In this document: in pieces, positions 32,657-36,316 of the stretch
How positions within the stretch are numbered: position 1 is the stretch's first letter
Layout of the letters: every line of letters starts with the position of its first letter
Assembly: GCA_016787605.1 (NCBI GenBank)
Contig: JAEUUE010000098.1
Span: 1 to 36,316 of the forward strand
Direction: 5' to 3'
Length of the DNA: 36,316 nt
Source: Cyclobacteriaceae bacterium
Lineage (GTDB): Bacteria; Bacteroidota; Bacteroidia; Cytophagales; Cyclobacteriaceae
Translations under genes and position numbers: made by a program
Notes under the pieces: model-generated
The model's input: the letters and a program-made list of their open reading frames with translations, nothing else
What the model was told of the DNA's origin: nothing
Databases searched by the model: none

Positions 32657-34291
32657 TCAGGTAAACAAGGGCACCAGGCAGAATTCAGTACCATCAAACA
32701 GGCCCTTGTCAGACAACTTCAGGGAAGGAATAACCAACAGAGCCATGAACGACAACGTCATGAACGGGGAGCCCAGGGAAGAGCCCATTGACTTCGCCAG
32801 CCGGTCAAGCTCCTGGTAGCGCCGGGCCACGTCATAGCCATCCCCGTCCGACATGATCCCGGCCACGGGCAGGGGCAGCACGGTAACCTTGCCCTCATGG
32901 ACGGCGGCGATCCCCCCTTTCTCACGGATCACCGCGTTCACCGCGATAGCCATCGACGTATCGTCGGTACCCACTACAATGATGTTGTGCGAATCGTGAG
33001 CCACTGACGAGGCAATGGCTCCTTCCCGGATGCCGAAGTGACGAATGAACGCCACCGCCGGAGCGGCTTCACTGTACCGGTTGACTACGGCGATCTTGAG
33101 GATATCCCGCTCTACATCCGCCGCAGCCATCCCGTTCTCAATATGGGCACGTACAACCGACGACGTGGTGATGAGCTGACCGTCGTGGGCCTCCATCACG
33201 CGGATATGATCCGAAAGTGCAGGCAGTTTGAAGCGGGCAGGTTCCAGCGGATGACCGTGAAAATTGTTCGGTCGGGTTACGGGGACGGATTCCATGAGGG
33301 TACGCCCCTGCTCGGCAACCAGTATACCTTTCACATAGGTTTGCCTGACCTGGAACGAAGCCAGGTCATTTACTACAATGAAGTCAGCAGGGTCTCCGAC
33401 GCGCAGCTGACCTACCTCCAACCCGAAGTGCCGCACCGGGTTGATGCAGGCCGCCTTCAACACGGAGTACACGTCTTTGCCCCGGGCCACGGCCCTCCGT
33501 ACGAGTTCATTGATGTGGCCATCGACCAGGCTGTCGGGATGCTTGTCGTCGCTGCAGAACATGACCCGGTCTTCATGCTCGGGGAGCAAATCAATCAGCG
33601 CGTCAAAGTTTCTCGCCGCGCTTCCCTCCCGGATCAGGATGCTCATGCCCCTGGAAATCTTATGCCTGGCCTCGTCCAGCGCGACGCACTCGTGGTCCGT
33701 CAGGATCCCGGCGTCGATATAGCGCTCCGCCTGCTCCCGGGTCAATCCGGGTGCATGCCCGTCCACCGGCTTTCCCCATCGCCTGGCACTGTCGATCTTT
33801 TGCATCACTTCCGGATCCCGGTTTACGACACCGGGCCAGTTCATCATTTCCGCCAGGTAAAGGACTTCTTTACGCTGTAACAGCTCGTCAACGGCAGCGG
33901 CATTCAACTCGGCCCCTGCCGTCTCAAAAGAGGTCGCGGGCACACAACTGGGAGCTCCGAAATAGAATTTAAAAGGAACCGCCCCGCCGTTACGGATCAT
34001 GTAGTCCACTCCGGCCACACCCAGCACGTTGGCAATTTCATGAGGGTCGGATACGGTAGCCACGGTCCCGTGCGCCACAGCAAGCCGGGCAAACTCGCTG
34101 GGAACCAGCATGGAGCTTTCCACATGGACGTGCGCATCGACAAATCCTGGCAGGATAAACTGGGACTCCGCATTCGCCGTGGGATTTATCGATCGGATGA
34201 ACCCCCTATCCACGATAACTTCTGCGGGAAATACCCGTCGCCCGATGATGTCAACGACCTGGCCGGAGAGGCGGATGAGGGATTGTGGCAT
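32657..34291 (-). CDS. ade: Adenine deaminase
   Basis: A 544-residue amidohydrolase-superfamily protein resembling bacterial adenine deaminases (Ade/AdeC), which convert adenine to hypoxanthine and ammonia in purine salvage. The metal-binding HVHVESSM (His54, His56) sits after the N-terminal beta domain. DGHAPGL (about 177-183) and TDHECVALDEARHKI (about 198-212) provide the other conserved His and Glu positions. The C-terminal half contains VAHDSHNIIVVG, also characteristic of this family. Length is close to the usual 550-590. It is cytosolic. The gene is 60 nt upstream of the FtsX-type permease and divergent from the phytase-like gene. Confidence 0.92.
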   Translation of the reverse strand: MPQSLIRLSGQVVDIIGRRVFPAEVIVDRGFIRSINPTANAESQFILPGFVDAHVHVESSMLVPSEFARLAVAHGTVATVSDPHEIANVLGVAGVDYMIRNGGAVPFKFYFGAPSCVPATSFETAGAELNAAAVDELLQRKEVLYLAEMMNWPGVVNRDPEVMQKIDSARRWGKPVDGHAPGLTREQAERYIDAGILTDHECVALDEARHKISRGMSILIREGSAARNFDALIDLLPEHEDRVMFCSDDKHPDSLVDGHINELVRRAVARGKDVYSVLKAACINPVRHFGLEVGQLRVGDPADFIVVNDLASFQVRQTYVKGILVAEQGRTLMESVPVTRPNNFHGHPLEPARFKLPALSDHIRVMEAHDGQLITTSSVVRAHIENGMAAADVERDILKIAVVNRYSEAAPAVAFIRHFGIREGAIASSVAHDSHNIIVVGTDDTSMAIAVNAVIREKGGIAAVHEGKVTVLPLPVAGIMSDGDGYDVARRYQELDRLAKSMGSSLGSPFMTLSFMALLVIPSLKLSDKGLFDGTEFCLVPLFT

Positions 34292-34366
34292 ATCTAAAAA
34301 AGTGTGCTACCGGGACTTAGACGATTGCTTTCAAAGGTCGTAATTTATGGAATACTTCTTGCCTGC

Positions 34367-35515
34367 ATGATTCCTCGCATGACCGTTTCTTCTGCTTTTC
34401 AAAAAGTACTGATCCTTCTGTTCCTGGTGATGGTTGGCCCGGCAGTTCTTGCCCAGCCGTCGATCGGCCAGTTGGTCTTCCGCGATGTGTATGTGATCCC
34501 CAATCATACCCGCTTCCAGGACACCCAGGTGGGTGGGCTATCGGGCATCGACTACGACGCTGGATCCGACAGCTACTACCTGATCTGCGACGATCGTTCG
34601 TCGCTGCAACCGGCCCGTTACTACAAAGCTTCAATTCGGATCGAGGGAGAAAAGATCGACACCGTGATCTTCCTTGAAAAAGTTGACTTCCTGGCGGAGA
34701 ACGGGCAGACTTACCCTTCCGCCCGTGAGTCGCGAAACCGGACCATCGACCCGGAGGGCATTCGTTATAACCCTATGAAGCAGGAAGTGGTCTGGCTCAG
34801 CGAAGGCGAACGCATCGTAAACGCCAAAGACACGGCACTGGCCGACCCGGAAATCCTGATCTCACGTGGGGGCAAATTTGCAGGCAGATACCTCATCGCG
34901 GATGGAGCCGCCATGCGCCTCCGGGACTATGGAGCCAGGCAGAACGGATCCTTCGAAGCGCTGACCTTTGCCGAGCAGTTTCGCACGTTGTGGGTGGCGC
35001 TGGAAGAACCGCTGTACCAGGACGGGCCCCGCGCCGATGTGGAGGATAGTCCTTCACTTTGCCGGTTCTTTCGCTACGATGTAGCCACCCGCGACCTGAA
35101 AGCCCAATACGCCTACGACCTGGAACCGGTGGCCTACGCCCCGTTGCTGACATCGGCGTTTCGCGTAAATGGAATCACGGACATTCTCGATGCCGGCAAC
35201 AACAAACTGCTGGTGCTCGAGCGCTCCTTTTCCACCGGACGACTGCCCTGCACGGTCAAGATCTTTCTGGCAGAGCCAGCCACAGGCACTGAGGTTAGTA
35301 AACTCGCCTCCCTCAAAGGTGATCCCCAGGTGAAGCCGATGACCAAACAACTGCTGCTCAATATGGACTCCCTGGGCGTTCACGTCGACAACGTGGAAGG
35401 CATTACATGGGGACCGACGTTACCCAACGGTCACCGGACCTTGTTGCTGGTCACCGACAACAACTTCCAGTCGTTCCAGAAGACGCAGATCTTTCTTCTT
35501 GAGGTGATTCCGTAG
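34367..35515 (+). CDS. Secreted esterase-like phytase-family protein
   Basis: About 382 residues from the ATG at 34367; a further ATG at 34379 is also plausible, and the longer frame back to 34304 adds a less likely extension. A signal peptide with a hydrophobic core (VLILLFLVMV) ends at AVLAQ. The mature protein matches the pattern of the 'esterase-like activity of phytase' (PF13449) beta-propeller proteins: LSGIDYDAGSDSYYLICDD near the start, DPEGIRYNP in the middle, and VEGITWGP followed by LLLVTDNNFQ at the C-terminus. The recurring acidic D/E-G-I motifs fit calcium-dependent phosphoester hydrolysis. It is probably periplasmic. The exact substrate is unknown for the family. Confidence 0.82.
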   Translation: MIPRMTVSSAFQKVLILLFLVMVGPAVLAQPSIGQLVFRDVYVIPNHTRFQDTQVGGLSGIDYDAGSDSYYLICDDRSSLQPARYYKASIRIEGEKIDTVIFLEKVDFLAENGQTYPSARESRNRTIDPEGIRYNPMKQEVVWLSEGERIVNAKDTALADPEILISRGGKFAGRYLIADGAAMRLRDYGARQNGSFEALTFAEQFRTLWVALEEPLYQDGPRADVEDSPSLCRFFRYDVATRDLKAQYAYDLEPVAYAPLLTSAFRVNGITDILDAGNNKLLVLERSFSTGRLPCTVKIFLAEPATGTEVSKLASLKGDPQVKPMTKQLLLNMDSLGVHVDNVEGITWGPTLPNGHRTLLLVTDNNFQSFQKTQIFLLEVIP

Positions 35516-35538
35516 TTGGGTACCAGGTAGGACTGAAC

Positions 35539-36273
35539 CTAGTAAATCCGGTACACGACGCCGGCACAGAATACGGTGGGTGTTATCCTGAAGCGGTCAT
35601 TGGGCTCCGGCAATTGCTGCACTTGGGTGGTGGTGGTGTATTCCATGAAGACGTGCTGAATCCCTGCCTTCAGCGACCAGTTGCTGTTAAGCGTGTAGGT
35701 GACAAAGAACTCGGAGTTGAGACTGCCGATATCGTTCTCGCCAACGAGAAGGAGATTCAAGCCTGTCGGTGCACCAGTGACCGTTGCCGAGGTGGGGCCG
35801 CCGGGGGCATTTCCGTTTAGGTAAGTGCCGGTCTGCGTCTTCCCAAAGCTCACACCAACCACATCAATGTTAAATCCGGCGAAGAATTTGTCAGAAATCG
35901 TATAGCCGGCGTGAAGGAGAAAGTTGAGTGAGTAGACCTGGGCGCTTGAAAATTGTACCGAGTCCATGTTTTCTTCAATGGGTTTCTTGAAGAGGGCACC
36001 CAGGCCCGCTTCGCCCTTTACAAGCTTCGCCGGGGCAGTCACGAAATACTTGTCGCTGGCGAAGAAGGCGTTGAAACGCATCCCCGCTCCCAGGCGAAGG
36101 CGCTGGTTCTGGCCGAACTTCCATGAAATCTGGTAGGACGTACACAGGTTGGTCTGCCCGCTGCCGATTCCGAGCATAAAATCACCATAGTGGTTATGCG
36201 CGCGGGGCCCGTCCTGGGCTCTCAAACCCAAAGTTGCACTCAGGATGACTATCGTCAGAAAAGTCGCTCGCAT
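35539..36273 (-). CDS. Outer-membrane beta-barrel-like protein
   Basis: About 244 residues from the ATG at 36273 (MRATFLTIVILSATLGLRAQ, a clear signal peptide). The frame is open up to 36312, but that extension adds only a polar leader. The mature protein is made of alternating strands with Tyr, Phe and Gly (LRLGAGMRFNAFF, FLLHAGYTISDKFFAGFNIDVVG, NWSLKAGIQHVFMEY) and ends in FCAGVVYRIY, an aromatic C-terminus expected of outer-membrane barrels. It resembles eight-stranded OMP/PorT-like proteins, but no specific family is named. The gene is convergent with the phytase-like gene with a 23-nt gap. Confidence 0.75.
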   Translation of the reverse strand: MRATFLTIVILSATLGLRAQDGPRAHNHYGDFMLGIGSGQTNLCTSYQISWKFGQNQRLRLGAGMRFNAFFASDKYFVTAPAKLVKGEAGLGALFKKPIEENMDSVQFSSAQVYSLNFLLHAGYTISDKFFAGFNIDVVGVSFGKTQTGTYLNGNAPGGPTSATVTGAPTGLNLLLVGENDIGSLNSEFFVTYTLNSNWSLKAGIQHVFMEYTTTTQVQQLPEPNDRFRITPTVFCAGVVYRIY

Positions 36274-36316
36274 TCGGCCGCGTATTACACCACAAGATAA
36301 TTCCGAATCCATGATT

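Overview
The window looks like a chromosomal segment of a Bacteroidota bacterium, most likely from the Cytophagales. The clues are many lipoprotein and Sec signal peptides, a MacB/FtsX-like permease with the N-terminus typical of this phylum, DUF6443-type RHS proteins, weak Shine-Dalgarno signals, and a promoter matching the TTG / TAnnTTTG pattern. Most genes lie on the minus strand. Gene bodies are generally GC-rich (over 50%), with one clearly AT-rich stretch at about 9.7-11.87 kb.

Left part (1-9.25 kb): the 5' end of a lipoprotein gene, a half ABC exporter, a lipoprotein type I pullulanase, a UbiA-like membrane protein, a lipoprotein cyanophycinase, a secreted M28 metallopeptidase, and a coiled-coil plus beta-barrel protein. 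These are mostly cell-envelope and extracellular degradation functions.

Centre (9.25-23.3 kb): a polymorphic-toxin locus read right to left. A 1285-aa secreted YD-repeat protein is followed 5 nt later by a 135-aa secreted protein, then 3 nt later by a 2537-aa protein. That protein carries eight FN3 modules, a DUF6443/RHS shell, an RHS core and an unassigned C-terminal toxin with a glycine-zipper tail. An ATGA overlap couples the RHS gene to a 166-aa putative immunity gene. Next comes a frameshifted MORN/YwqK-like lipoprotein gene, a fragment of foreign-looking coding sequence, and a repeat-rich tail. GC content drops sharply near 11.87 kb, just upstream of the RHS core, suggesting that the whole 3' cassette (core, toxin and immunity genes) is exchangeable.

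Right part (23.3-36.3 kb): a PLP-dependent decarboxylase, a coiled-coil protein with a ribosome-hibernation factor, two universal stress proteins, a phospholipase D/cardiolipin synthase-like protein, a YdjM-like membrane hydrolase, a MacB/FtsX permease, adenine deaminase, a phytase-like esterase-type secreted protein, and an outer-membrane-type protein. Several of these suggest a stress and stationary-phase neighbourhood.

The intergenic regions hold notable non-coding structure: two period-7 (heptamer) degenerate tandem arrays, paired GC-rich hairpins beside CGCAGAT repeats, a 161-bp element with long inverted ends, and a REP/BIME-like hairpin cluster. I found no tRNA, rRNA, CRISPR array or intact insertion sequence.
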